Shown here piece by piece: positions 37,701 to 52,700 of a stretch of DNA of 64,000 nt. The position numbers and the translations under genes were made by a program. Where the stretch lies: contig JAAOOA010000026.1 of NCBI GenBank assembly GCA_012861695.1, positions 10,278,661-10,342,660 on the forward strand, written 5' to 3'. The notes under the pieces are model-generated. The model saw nothing but the letters and a program-made list of their open reading frames with translations, ran no database searches and had not been told where the DNA came from. Position 1 is the stretch's first letter, and every line of letters starts with the position of its first letter. Origin of the DNA: Trematomus loennbergii. Its lineage: Eukaryota > Chordata > Actinopteri > Perciformes > Nototheniidae.

Positions 37701-40700
37701 TTTAAAACACAATTTACATTCTAAAGATTTTGCATTTAATCATCCTTTTTAAAGTTGTGTAATGTGTTCAAATATTTCCTGAAAGCTTCAGACATGCCGG
37801 TCAGGCTGGTCTGCTGTTCGCTCATCCCTCACTCTGAAACACTGAGCTCCCTAACCTTATGTTCATGAGAATTACTGTAATGTCGATATGATCCAGATTT
37901 ATTACAGCGGTGAATGGTGTTGATCACATAATATGTTTTGATGGATAGATATTTTATGAGGGATTGAGTTGAGTGATGAGTATAAATTAAATTCCCTGTC
38001 TGTCCGCAGCACTGTGCGCACATGGGACGTGAGCTCGGAGAAGAAGCACAAGTCCGTGTTCAAGCCGCGAACCTTCCAGGGGAAGAAGGTCATCCCGACG
38101 AGCTGCACTACAGCCGCGACGGGAAGCTCATCGCAGCCGGCTGCCAGGATGGCACCATCCAGATCTGGGACAGAAACCTCAGCGTAAGTCTTCAAACACA
38201 AACAATGTGCAGTTGGTTGTAAACATAGGATGTCTGATTTGTTAAGGCCTCGGGTACAGAGTCATGAGACATGGGTCAGCCGGTCACAGGCCACAGAGGT
38301 CAGAGTTCAACAAGTCAGGAACACTGACCAGAATTGAAAATGCCTGACTTTAAAATGCATTTTGTCCAAACCAGGAGTAGTTGAGAACATTATTAAATAG
38401 CCTGTCCGACCTGTTTTGACCCCATTATCACAGGTTGCTCTTATTCCATCTAAACTCTGGAGAAAGATCCTACAGCCATGTTAGAAACTCTGTGAGGCTG
38501 TACTTAGTTACAGCGGAGCTAAATCAATGCTAGCATCTACAATGCTAACATGATGTTAAGCAGCTGTGATATTGATCAATTTTAAAACATTATTTGTGTG
38601 TGTTAGCATGCCAACATTCGCTAATAAGCACAAGTAAAGCTCAAGCTGAAGAGAGTTGTGCAGCTATTTGGCCATTAACCAAAGTATTGGGAGAATTTGA
38701 TTAAGACTTTGGATCTGATGATAAAACTCCAGGGATAATCATAGTGATCTAGAAGTTGTTTGTTTAATTTGACTGCACTAGGGCTGACCATCAGACTGTC
38801 ATTGCTTTCCCTAGAGTCATACCCCCCAGCGGGGCTCAAAATAGCTGATTATGTAACTGAATTAACTGACGTATGACGATTGAGTCGAGGAAAGTTACTG
38901 GGAGGGCCAAACACAATTTCCCTCTGTATGTTTTCCTCTTTAGTGAATTAGACTAATTAAGTGTTCATTACCGTTTCCAGCTTTCACAATGTTGAGGTAA
39001 TAGTTGATATTGGCTCCGAGAAGCATTGCTTTCTTTGACTTGGTTGTTTTCACTTATTTGACAAATCTGTGGATTAAAAGGACTTCCATTTTGGGCTGCA
39101 GAATGCATGTCCTCCATCTTTCATCGAGGAGAGATTCCGGGGTTGCGGTCGAATAGTCCATTTAGCTTAGGAACCTTCCTAACGGAGTGAAATGACCCGG
39201 AAGTCCCTCAGTGGCAGCCATGATAAGTGCTGTTCGAATTCTCTAAATAAAAGGAAAGGAGGTTTCAAACTTCCTTTATAACCTCCTTTAGCTTAGGAAC
39301 CACTGGACCTCCCTAACCGAAAGGAGAGGAGAAAATGCTGCCCCACAATGCCTTGCGGCCGCCGCATTTGCCATCACACAACAGTCGGCCGTTCACGGAA
39401 ACAACCGATTATGAACGAGAAATGATATCATGAAAGTTACGGTGCTTATTAAGCATTTTAAAACGTATGTGGTAAGTTGCCAAAGTGCTTTGTTTTGAAC
39501 GTTCATCAGTATTATAATCAAAAAGAGAAATATGAACGTTAGTTTTTACTGAAATGATCAAATAAAGTCAACATTTCACAGTCTTTACTGAGCTGTGTGG
39601 GGTTTGTTCAACTTTTAAAAGATGTTTGAATGGTGATATACACAGTGATAGATGTTAAGGACTAACGTTTATAATAATACATTTGTATTGATTTTAAGAT
39701 CTTTTCATACAATCATAGGTATTGGGATCATTTGTATTAATGTGGACCGGAGGAGAGGGTGACGAGCATAAGTTTCACTTTCCTTTTTTATTTCAATTCC
39801 AACTTTGGTCATGAAGAATATGTTTCTCTGTTGTCCCCGTTCATAAAGCATAAAACAACAGCATCAGAGCACGGTGCAGAGTCTCTAGATGAGTTTACAG
39901 TAGTCCCTCGTTCTTATTAAACATCCATGTTGTAGTCCGCTGTATAGAAAACTGTAGTTTCCATAGTTTCCCCACAGCAGCAGGCGCACATTTATGACCT
40001 CCGCTGGCGCATCATAAACACGTCGGATAGTGAAAGTGCAGTCGGATTCTCTAAAGTACCGCAGTCTCTTCTCCTAAATCCTTTTGAATTCTCCTATCCA
40101 CTATCCCTTAACCCCGTGACGTTTCACTCGAGGTCAAGGAATAGACGATAGGGTTAGAACTTAGGAGCTGATTTTATGGAGTATTCGACCGCAACCCGGG
40201 TCTCTCCTTTGTTGTTTCACCTTAACTCATTTCTGCTTATTACCCATGAGCCTCTCCTCTTGATGCCTGTCACAGTGACACATCTCTGGTTAGTGTACGG
40301 GCATTAAAGGAACATGTTTGCAGCTTACAGCTCACTCGCAAAATTCATCCCCACTAGACAGATGTGAAGAATCGTGAGAGGTGCTTCCTGTTGAAGAGGG
40401 GGCTTTACATTGGGGATATGAAGTAGTCATAATTCATTATTTTTAAAGATGACATATTGCAGGCGTCATTCCAGTTAGGTAATGTCTCATACTATTTCTA
40501 ACCTTTTTCCAAAATAGTTTCACAAGATTAAATACGGTGTGAGAAATCCTTAAAACACAAAAATAAAAATTGATAGAGGACTGCCTGGAAATGTTTTTTA
40601 ATACTTTCTAAAACAGCCAGTATCAGGTCAAAAACCATTTGGAACAATTGGCTGTTTTTTTTATGAACTGTGAATAATAGGTTGTTTTTCTGCCCGCCAA

Positions 40701-43700
40701 ACAATTCGGCACACTTTTACTCTAATTCGTTTTGTTCCACTTCATATCCTTTCATCTGTCCGACCCCGTGTGTGGACAAGGTTGAATGATTCTGTTGTTT
40801 CATCCGAGAATAGTGACAGTGACAATTAAGCTGCAGTTAGTGAGTTGGAACAGCTTGATTGGAGAGAGGGGCTTATCCAGATTAGTCGAATGAGAAGTAG
40901 GCTACACGATAATTACTCCGACAGTCAACTTCGTAATCAGAGGACGCACAAAAAATGTATTCAGATGGAGAATTGCTATTGTGGGAGCTTTTGTGCTTCA
41001 ATGTAGACTCGCCCATCATCCCACCGTCCCACCAATTTAAGGCTCTCCACATTTATTACCCCTCTTTCTCCAAGCTAAATATTTACCCTGCGTACCATAG
41101 CAGCTTACAATAGTCGTGTCTGTTGCCTGACCACTGGAGCCACTGGTGGGTGCCCTCTGCCCCAAACTGCAACCTGTGCTGCTGACTCCAATCCAGCCAC
41201 AATCCTAAAAAGGAGTTGACCTCGCTACGCTTTTATTACTGCGCCCTCCCCCACTCGAACCAGGCCCATCTCCCGTTGTATCGCCTACTATTACTCACGG
41301 CCGGAATATGCAGGCAGATCAATCAAAATCAATCATGTACATGACCTTGAGCTCGAGCTGAGCCTGAGTAGAAGCTATTGAGGATGACACATCGTGCTCT
41401 TGAACCCTGACTAAGCTGATTGATCCTGCGATGGAAGTCAAGTAGGTCTCTTTTAGTGGACTGCCACAGAGAGTGATTGCATGCTCATTCTCTGACCAGA
41501 GGGGTCGGTGCCAGAATTACAAGACTGCGTTTAAATGGTTGCCAGGTAATGTGCACTCTGTGAAAGTCCATGCGTTGGGGGGGTGCAGGCCTTCGCTCAA
41601 AACATTACCACAGAGACCTGGGGAATGTTATGATGTCACTGGTGGACTTGGATGTTTCCAGACTTCAAAGAGGGACCCCAGACGAGGTGGGTTCGATGGA
41701 CTACTCCTTTGGGGGAGTTTATCACGAGATGATGGCAAACTTTCTCTTGTTTTCTGCTTTTGCTGGCTTTGTCACATCAGTCCTTATTAATTGGAGAAAC
41801 CAGAGATACCCATGAAGTTTAAAATAAGTATGTTAAATTATTTAGCCTCATTTTGTCTTCAGCCCATACTGTTCTTTGTAAACTCCACTCAACACTAGGT
41901 TTTTAATCTCATCACACACACGGTTTATTGTCACCTGCACCAGTCACACCATTTACAGTTACTGGCCTAATAGGACGCTCAACACAGTGATGCTATCCTG
42001 CACAGCATCACTGTAAACTACTAACTCTGAGGCTCGTAAAAGTTTGGGCTGTGGAAGATTACAACTGAGAATTACAAAGGACTCTCTCCAAGTCTAATAA
42101 AAATGTTTAGAAAACAGTCCAGGCTGGAGTGCATACAGGGGCCTCACATCATGAATATGTCTCCATGGAAGTGTTTATAAAGACGGTTTGATTATAACCA
42201 TTTACGCTGGATCTCATCCTGCAGCTTCCATTGTAACTCTTCCATGACTCTTTTTTTACACGTGAGGTCAAAAGTTATTAAATGACCTTCAAAAAGGGTT
42301 TTTATTAAAGTGAATTTGTCAGCTTTCAGTTTAGTTCTCATTCCTCACCCACACAAAACAAACCTGTAAACAACATGTACAGGATCCTACATTTTGCAGT
42401 GTGTTGCTGAGAAATAGATAAATCAAGTCACTTCAATGGAACACAGTGTCCGATGATGTGGACACACACTCTACTGTGATCTGCTAACACACACACAGCT
42501 TCGCCATCACCACTTGTTGAGTTCCATGAAAGATCAGAGCAGCTGCTCAGGACTGCGGTTTGGCCACTTGATCCTCAGAAAGTAACAGAGGTCAGAGAGA
42601 GATGTTACTGCACAGTGGGCATCATTCAGTCTTTCAGGTGTATGCACTTGTAAAAGTATGAAGGTTGGTGAAAGTCAGTATTTATAAAATGAAACAGAGA
42701 CAGTGTGGTTGGAACAGTTGGTCCTGTGGTAGATTGTTAGCATAGTCTGCTGCGGATGAAACCCAACGCTGTGGTCCATCAGCTATTTATCAAACCCTGC
42801 TGCTCTATGGGTGTAGATGTGGATTAAAGGCTCTGTTTGTGAGCATGCACATGTAAGTCAGAATCAGAATGAGAATCAGAATACCTTTTATTAGTCCTAC
42901 AGAGGGGAATGTACATTGTTACAGCAGAAAAGAGCCAAAGACAGCTTAATGTTACCCACGAAGCATGCATAAAAAAAAGAAGAAAGTGCATATGCTTGCC
43001 TGTATTGACAACCTTATATGAAATGGTATTCATGCATATCTGTGTGTGAAATTGCACACTCTGCCTGGCCATATAAAATCAGTTTAGGCCGAGGAGAAGG
43101 GCACAGTGCACAGAGGAAGTCACGAGGCGCAAGAGAGGCTTCAAAATGTGTATGAGAATCGGGTTTCACAAACCGGCTGTGTAGATTATCACAGGAAGCA
43201 AACACCATGGCATCTTCCAATGCCAGCCAACATCAGGATAGTAAATAAACACTCAGGCTTTCACAACAGCAGTAAATGATCTAGAAATAGCTGGAGGAGT
43301 GTATGTTTGCAATAAGCAGCTAGAATAACCACAAGCTTCCCTATTGAAGGCACTGCTCTTACTTACTGGGTTATTTATCAAGTTTTAAAACTGAGATAAT
43401 TCGTATTATGGCCGGGCTTGTTTTATTTGACCCATTTAGCACCCTTGTGTTTGTTTTCTTTCATAATACACTCCAGAGTTGAACGAGGTGTGCCTTTTCT
43501 CATTCCACCTTTTTCTTGTTAGGACGAGAGAATATTTTCAAAATATATAAACTGATATGCAGAAAACAGTCATATTCAGTCGAAAACAAATCAGACACTG
43601 AAGACAGACAGTATAACATAACATTTCAACATAAAAAGGGTTAAAGCATCGGCTAGCAGCAGATGGGGTTCATTTTGGAAAGAAAGACATCCGATGAAAA

Positions 43701-46700
43701 GAGGAACAAAAAAACAAACACTTTGTGGAATGATTTATTGAGTGCTGAACAAGAACTCATAACTTTACTTACCCGCTGACCCGAGGAAACGTGTCGCTAT
43801 GTTGAACAACATGTGTTTTGTGGTTATGTTTTATTAAAATACGCTTGTCTTAGAAGTCTATTTATGGTGTAATATCTACTTAAGATGAGCTGTATGTTCA
43901 CCCTGCATCTCTCCAACATCATTATTATTTTTCATTACACATATCTGCATGGACTATCTCTCCGCCTTTATTGTATGCCATTGAGCTTCATGCGACAGCT
44001 CATAAGACGAGATAAATACCGTACAGGAAAACAGTTCATCAGCAGACCCTCCTGTTCATAGTCCGCTGACCCCACCCAGCCTATTTGTGCTGCCATGCAT
44101 GGATGCGCTTACAGTTATATGAATGGATATTTAGTGTGTTTGGAATCGTTCATGTGCACATGACACAGTGGTGACTGAGGTTGTTTTGATTGCATGATTG
44201 TTGCTGGGCCTCCTATGTAAAGTAGGCAACTCAGTGAGTCACCATGCGTTGTGTTTGACGGGGTTAAAGCCTTACTTATTATGCTTTAGCTGCTCTTTAG
44301 CAGGCCTGAGATAGGCAATGGCTTAGCTGTTCAACTCGCTGTAAGATTAGAAAATGTTCTTTTTCATACTACAACGACCTTTTGACTTTTAGTTCTCAAC
44401 CATGTCAATTTCCAAGGCTGCGAATAAAATAATAGGAGGATTACCTAAGATAAGGAATGAGTAGAATGGATTTGAGTCAAAGGTAATATATGAGTAAAAT
44501 GATGATGGGAAGCAGGAAAGTATCCCTGGAGAGGCTAAATGGCCATGGGCTGAAAAAGTAGAATCCGTGTTATCTACAGTTCAAGGTAACAGTGTTATCT
44601 GTCTCGTCCGAGTTAATAACTTCCCTCCATTTACTTTGAAAGTAAAGTATGGCCTCGTTTCCTTCTTGTATCATAAGGACACATCATTCATTCACCCCAC
44701 GCTCCGCTCTCTTCTGCTCTTTGTGCCAGAATGTCTCTATCTTATCTGTCTTCCACACTCTGTGCTCACTTCAAATTACTTATCCACCTCTCCGAGTGAA
44801 AAGCCCGTATTGCTGCAATTCTCTTTTCACTGATTTATTTGCATTCCGTTTGAAATTAATGAAAATGTAGCTGTATAAACCAAGGTTATGTTTGTTTGAG
44901 CGTTAGCAAGCCTGCTTCCCAGACGATTGCTTCATCACGGTCCTTTAATCATCGATCTGTGTAATCTGGCTGGATCTACGTAAAACTAAGGCAGTGGGAA
45001 GTAGATGAGGAAGAGAGAAGACACAGGCAGAAAGACTTTGCAGTTCAAACCACTAGTTTATTTGTTTGATAATTAAAGTCATCCATCAAGCAGGAATGTC
45101 AAACATTTGCTGGTTTCAGCCTCCCAGATATTCTTAATGTGCTGCTATTCTTAGCTCATACATCTGTGTGCAGCCAATATCTTGTCTCAGATTCAGGGTG
45201 CGTACGGGTGCTGGAAATCCTTGAAAATGCTTGAAATTGTACGAGGTGTTTTCAAGGTTTGAAAAGTGCTTGAATTTTGGGAATGGTGCTTGAATTTGGG
45301 ATAAAGTGCTTGAAATTGTAAATGCTTTACTTCGCTTTTTAGATTAAAAGAAAATAAAGAAGTCGGAGCGCGCTTAATTGCTTCGCTTTTACATAAAACA
45401 GCTCCGCTCCGGCCTTCCCGCGCAATGCGCGTGACCGGCAAGTGTTTTTGTTACGTGTGTGACCTGGGCATTCTGATGAGAGTGATAGATGACAGTATGC
45501 CAGGAGGTTGCCGTTTCAACGAGCGTTGGCTAGCAGAAGACAAATACAAGCCATGGCTAAGACGAGGGTCAAGCGAAGCCCAAGAGTAGCCTCCTGCAAA
45601 GTGTGCAACAATAACGATGCGAGAGTCTGCGCTGACGAGCCACACACCACACGAAAGGTACGCCAGAGTAGAGCATTTTAGATTAGGCTATCGTTGCATG
45701 TAAAATACATGACACTTTTCTCTGTGCGCGGCAAAACAAGCTCGCCAAAATGGCTTCACTAGTCTGGCAGTATTTTAAGTGTCCGAAAATGACAATAAAA
45801 TAGCGGTATGCAACGTGTGTGTGAAGCAGAAATCCTGCAGCTCCACCCGCTGTGACGGACCGGTGAGCGGAGCAGAACACACATTAAGAGTTAGACCTAA
45901 CACACTTAGCTATTTTATCTACCTCTGGAACAAGCTAAACTAGTTATATATATTTATTCTTCACTGTCGGGTCGCTCATTACTGGATCAGTGAGCTGCAG
46001 GAGATACTGACGGGCTGTCAGGAGAGAGAGAGAGAGAGAAAAGAGAGCGATATCGGCCGATACTGATTCCGGCGATCGGCCCAAAATTGGCGATCGGAGC
46101 ATCCCTAATAATTGTATATGATATGTTTTATAATGATTGATCATGAAAGTGTTCTCAAAGCTGGTAAAGTGCAGCTAGTTTGAATGACTTTGTATACTAC
46201 AGAGTAGCTTGTGAATTTACTCCAGGTGGAACTAAAGTCTGATTTAACACTTGATTATATTTCACATCATTCATCCACATCTGTAAAGTAACTAAAGGTA
46301 TTAAATACATGTAGTGGAGTCAAAGTACACCATTTACCTCTGACTTGTGTTTACTGCCAACCTAAAAGTACCTCAAAAATAGTAATCAATAATATATTGA
46401 AAAGTTATTTGGCTGATTGTTTTATATTGGCTCAGCCAGGTTATATGGGATGCCCAGTCTACGTACAGATGGGTCACATTTTGAAATATTAAACTTAGTT
46501 TTCTTTTCTAACATTTTTAATTTTTCATCCTCATGTAGAATGCTATTATGAAACACACATTTGGTTGTTTATAGCATAAAGAACATCTGATTTAATGTGA
46601 GGTAGGGAAATAATCATTTGAGTATAAGTATGTGTATATAAATATGTAATTTACAACAGCTGTAAGATGCTTGAAAAGCTTGAAAATGCACCTTGAAAAT

Positions 46701-49700
46701 GCTTGAAAAGTGCTTGAATTTGACTTTGGAAAAGGTGTAAGAACCCTGCAGATTGTTGGGACAAAACAAGCTACTTGAAGACATCACCATGGGTTGTTCA
46801 TTTTTTTTTTTAAACAAAATTAAATAATTGAAATGTAGATTAATTGACTACGAATGTAATAACTAGTTGCTTCCCATCCATCCATCTTCTACCACTTATC
46901 TGAGTCTGATCGCGGATGTAGCAGTTTCAGTTGTTGCTTCTCTAATTAGAAAATCAAGAGTTAAAAAGATCTAAAACCTCAATGCTACAGCTTTTTTCTT
47001 AGTCATAGAACATTTATACACTTGAATTAAACAAGCATGATACACATTTTAACATTGTTGATTTTGTTTACTGGTAATCTTCTCTTCCCATCTGTACATT
47101 GTACACATTTTGGGTGGCCGTGTACTTTTTAGAGAGCTTTCATTCTTGCTGTTCCTTTGTGTGTATGTGTGAGAAGGGGGGGGGGGGGGGGGCTGCGGTG
47201 TGTTGAGCTGGGTTATTTCCAGCCTGGAGCTGCAGACCTTGGCAAACACACGCTCTGCCCTACAGCAGTACACCACTAGCTCAGATTGAGGAAGGGAATC
47301 TCATGGCTGGCCATGTTGAATACGTGACTTTAATTTTCAGCATTTCAGCAGTGGCTGTGATTCATTATGAATATTGTGGATGATTCATGTTATTTGTAAT
47401 AGTTTCCAAACTGTCTTTACAACACTTCTCCTGAAACTCATAAACGACTCATTTATCTGCTCTAACCCCATGAACTACAAAGGTGTGATTTCCCCCCCCC
47501 TTTCGCTTTTGTCATCAGTTTGTTCTCACCTTTATACAATGACCTCAGCTGAAATATCACTCAGCCTTCTTGGTTTTCAGTGATACATGCTGATCATCTC
47601 AGCCAAGATGTGTAAGATGACATTCTCATATACGGCAACATGCCGAGGAAATAGTTACCAGGGCAAAATCTCCTGACGAAGACTGTGATTGGTGAATCGT
47701 TGCTCAGAGGGCTGTGATACTCAGCGTGTGGACCACCTCTTTCCATCGTGAGTTGCTGGGGCTTGTGTCGTTTTGTCTAGGCTTCAGAATTGTATATAAC
47801 TTTAATGATATTTAGGGATTCAACTCTTTGTTCTTTATTGTCTTTATCAATTATATCTGATGATAACTGTCCCAAACCCTAAGATATTGAGTTTATTATC
47901 ACATTAAACAAAGAAACAAATCAATTATCAAACTAGGTGCAGGTTTATCTTCTTTCAGTTTTAGATAAATAATAATGGGACTCTTTCGTCGGACTTCTCC
48001 TGCTTTTTTAAAATCCTTTTAAATTCAAAACTCCCGGTTTGTAACTTGTGTAAACCCACTTTACCCTAACATTATTATATTTATATTATTATCATCAGAT
48101 TAACTTGTGCTTTCTCAGCTTTGGCATACTATACTATACATACAATACATTCTAAAACTTCCACATGTTCAATAGTCCTCACCATAACTAGAAACCTGAC
48201 TTTGATATGTAACATTGTTGGAGTTGTCCTTTAACTGCTCGAGGGGTTTAGGGGTTACTTATTTACTTCCAAGCCCAGACGTTGTTGATCAAACCGTTTT
48301 TTAAATCTTAGTTTTCTCAACCTCAAACTGCTGCTGACTCCTGTGTTTTTGTACACATTGATGTTGTCCTGTTATAGGATGGCTAATGATCAAAGAGAAT
48401 CAACAAAGAGATGCTACCTAGCTCATGGCTTCAGGTAACAGGGTGTCTGATGTGCGTTATTGACTGGAAAACTACCTGAAGTACCAATAGTTCATATTAT
48501 TTCAGATAGCAGCAAAGTAGAAAACTGAATCTTCCAGACTTAGTGCCTACACGTGCCAAGGTACATTTCTGTGGTCTCTAGTCTCGCTAAAGAGTGCGGT
48601 GCAGTGTGCTGTGCAGTGTAACGCTGCTGGTGTTTCATAAGACTTACTGGGCTATTCAGTGTGGTGTTCATAAAGGAAATGGAAACCTTGTGTTGCTTTG
48701 AAGACATGGAGAGTAAAAAAGGTCTTTGTGTTACTGCAGTGAGCGAAACATCTGCTACTGAAGCAAAGCATTGGCAGTTTGATACTATAGTGCACCGGGA
48801 CCTTTATACAAGCTCTCTTTGATACTGATGAGCAGTAGGGGAAATGCAGTGGTAGCCAGGACTGCACTATTTATTCATGTTGTGTAATCATTGATCAATA
48901 ACAAATTCGTTTTCTTTGTAATTCCTGTGATAATTGATACATTTGAACAGCATAGAAATAAATCCCCTTGTGTATTTGCTAGATTATATCTACTTTTGTC
49001 ACTTACAGATAACTATAATTAGAGAAAAAAAGTGTTATTATGACCTTGATACTAGCCAGACCAAGCACATGACCTGGATTAATGACATTTATTTACATTT
49101 ATTTGACCCTTTTAATGCTAGTTTGTCTTTAAATATAAACTTCAAATGCATTGTTTTCTATTTTTCTTCTCAGGTCCATACTAAGTTTCACTGTAAGCAA
49201 GCACACATTCCAGGATCAGACACCTCCTGCATCGCCTTTTCCTACGATGGCGTGACCCTCGCTTCACGTGGAGGTAAGGCATTCAGTTTACAGTATGCTT
49301 CCAACACCACAGCCAGCAGTTGCACACATTGAGGATGCTTAAGGTCTAATTTCTTACTCTTAAAGTGACGTTTTTTAAGCAGAGAAGTTACTTTGCAAAT
49401 AAGCAGGCGCCACCACCAACAAAACAAAGAAGACTCACTAGAGCTATAGAGACGGAAACTCTTGAGTTACTCTCTGGCATGTGACCCAGTCAGGAGGTTT
49501 CTGACACAAAGACAAACAGCCCATAACTCTGTGCAAGAGTCCTCCAGTCAACATATTTATGTAATGTAAATGAAAATAACTCTAATCAAGAAAAGGCAAA
49601 GTAAATAACTGTCTGAACTTTCTGTAAATATCATCATTTAAAGTCTGTCCGACCTGTTGTCTCCATCTATTTTCTAGGCGATGACACTCTGAAGGTGTGG

Positions 49701-52700
49701 GATATACGTAACTTCAAAAAGCCGTGAACGTAGCTACGGGTCTGACCAACTACTTTTCAATGTGAGAATTTAAACTTTCTTCGAAAATCTGCTTGATTCA
49801 TGTAAATAATGTGTGAATTATGAACTGATGATAATGTATGGGTGTCGTTTTCTCTGCCAGGACCGACTGCTGCTTCAGCCCTGATGATAAGCTTCTTGTT
49901 ACGGGGACCTCTGTGAAGAAAGACGAGGGAAATGGAAAGTTGGTTTTCTATGAGCGAGCTTCCTTCCAGAAGGTCTATGAAATAGAAGTGCCCAAAACAG
50001 TAAGTCCTGCCTTAATCTTCACAACCACAGCTGCTCTGTTTGAAGGATGTTTTTCAACGGCTTGATTTGTTGCAAACCAAAATGACCCAACATAATGTGC
50101 AGAGGAAAACAAACATAATGAATCCACTATGACACATAATGAACACATAATGAAAACAATGTGTATGTCATTCTTCATCCATGTAAGGAGACTGGGCTTA
50201 AAGAAACTGCGGCCTCTAAATGTTTTTGGGTTAAAACTCCATGAAAACAACAACCGTCTAAGGACGTCATTATGGCAGCAGGACAGATTTGACTGACATA
50301 AAATGGAGGTTCAGTTAAGTTCCTATTTAACCCAACATGAGATGTTGCCAACGGATTAGAACTTTCTTTTTGTCCTATTCATTAAATGGTACCAGCAACT
50401 ATGTAGAAGTGTTCACCAGGGTAAATAATAGCGACGTATCCAGAATGGTGAGCAGAGTTGTGTCAGCAGTCTCTGTTATGTATAGATATGGAGTGATTAT
50501 ACTAAAGAATCTTTAAAAGGGAATTGGGTTTCTTTATTTTTTGTAAATCAAATATCAAATACCCAGATTATGAAGCAGTGACTAAACATTTTCCCTTTAA
50601 ATTACTGCTTGTCCGAAGCTAGTCGTATTTCAGAGACTCCCTGGATGACAGATTGACGGTGGCACTGTTTTGGGGAAAACACAGGAGGAATACGAGTATG
50701 AATTATAGAGGGGTATGAGCAAAAGACGAGGAAAGTAAAGAAAAAAAGTACAGGCCACCTATGAGAAAGTAGAGTAATGTGACCTTTCCTTACTGCAAGT
50801 CATTCCCACAGACCTTTGGCAAGACAGCTATTAATGCTTTTATACGCTTTTATATTCCTTTAAGTTACATTTTAAATTGAATTATCTACAAACACAAGCA
50901 GCGTGTTCCATTCACATGCCCCCACCGTCAAACATGTTGGCGTGCTGTGTATTTTATACTAATCCTGCTTTCTCAGAAATCCATTTGTGGTGAGGGCTAC
51001 CAGCCATAGGTGCTGAAATAAAGGGCAGAGGTGCTGTATTCAGTAAAAATACTTTTTTTGTAGCTTCCTGCTCCTCCTCTCCTTTTCAACAGATTTAGTA
51101 CTGTATATCTGTAGTCATAACAGTGAGGTCTGACAGAGGCTAATGGCTTCTAGCTTGGTCTGCCTTACTAAGGCATGACACTTTCACATGAGCAACGTGT
51201 TCGAGAGAGGAGGAAAGGGACAAAAGCTGGGTTTGTGTGTCCAAGCGTCCCACTGTCCTGCCAGCCAGCTGTTAGCTTGCAAACCTTGGCACAGCACAGC
51301 ACACACTCTTACTAACACTAACTGAGGGGAGTGAGCTCTGTGTTTAATTTGACCCATTTAAAAAATGTTACTTGAATAAATTCATTCTTATCTATTGACA
51401 TTTTGTTATTTTAAGAAGACCTTTTTGAGTTATTTAAACTGTCAAATTATAAAGAAGGATGATTGTTGAATTCAAAGGGGAGTGTGAGCTCATCTGAAGT
51501 TAGAATAACAAAATTACTGAGTTTAGCATCAATACACTTCCTGTCAGTACCTGGTGTCCCTTCATTTAAGAGGGTCAACAACAACAATCTGTCTCACCGT
51601 AATGGGACACTAGTGGTTGTGCAAGGGTCTCAAAATGAATGCCGTATGTTCTACATACCCGGCTGTATAGAAAGTGTTGCTTCTGTACTCGTTTTAATAG
51701 GTATAGCTCATGTGTTGTTAGAAAAGGACATTTGACAAAACCTGACTAAATGGTTCACCTCAATCAAAAAACACTGGTGATAATGGTGTCACTCAACAAC
51801 TGTAGGTTTAATCTTATCCTTATAAGTTGTATTTAAGGTCTTCCTGCAGAGTCATTCCAACTCACTTCACCATGGTCACAAATCTCTATAGGCAGCCTCA
51901 AAGAAAGACCTGAGATACTTTGGGTCAAAGAGTATGTATAAACTTAACAACCCACCTCCTTTACATCAATCCATGGACACTTTTCTTCTCTTTCACTTTA
52001 CAGAAGTGGGTACACATTTGGAAGTGAGTTTTCCATTGGCTTTCCACCACCACTCGGGTTCATTTTCCCTGGAAAGACGGCAAAAGCTCTTCCCATCTGC
52101 TCACCCTTTGTGCTGCAGAAAATTCTCGCTAGTTTCCCACAAAATCCAACCCTGTGCCACATAAAACAATCCGGTCTAGATACTGCTTCTTGCTGCCAAA
52201 TGTCTTGGCAATATTTGTATTTGTGTTAATTGTTACCTCTTAAAAGTTATATGGTCATGTTTTGAACACATTAATGAGCCTTTTATTTTCCTTAAAACTA
52301 CTGCAGAGAAAATCCACTGACGTGTCTTTGTTTACACAGATTTGAGCAGCTTCTTGCCATCTTTCTTGTCATGTAACCTCATTAGAGGTTTAGAGTAATA
52401 TGTAAGGAGAGTTTTTTGGAGGGAACGGTAAGGGTAAGCTGCCAGATTGCCCAGCCTATTTTTATGTGTTTTATGGCATTTTACTGTATGATCAAATGTG
52501 CCCCTCATCCCACATACTGTACACACCCAATGGCATCATTAGCTTTACCCCCTTTAAAAGTGGAAATGTAGTTTTGCTGCAGATCAGCTTTGTGTGGTTG
52601 ACATGCACTCAGTGAACCTGATGAATGTGCTATTTACTATGTTTACATCAGCCGTCTGCTCCTCGGATGGCCCAAGAATTTAAGTGCAGTCTTTATAAAG

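Larger units (their letters stand above)
45194..46748. mobile_element. hAT transposon remnant of 1.55 kb with a nested second hAT fragment
   Basis: Left end CAGGGTGCGTACGGGTGCTG; right end, reverse complemented, CAGGGTTCTTACACCTTTTC. Repeats of the type GTGCTTGAATTT and CTTGAAAATGCTTGAA lie just inside both ends. A CAGATT 6-mer abuts both ends. The interior holds an N-terminal transposase exon (45497-45657) and a second hAT fragment ending at 46108. Confidence 0.7.

Noticed and set aside
41473..41815. Two overlapping open frames of 105 and 81 codons in the WDR70 intron
   Set aside because: No similarity, no plausible splice sites, different frames of the same unremarkable sequence.
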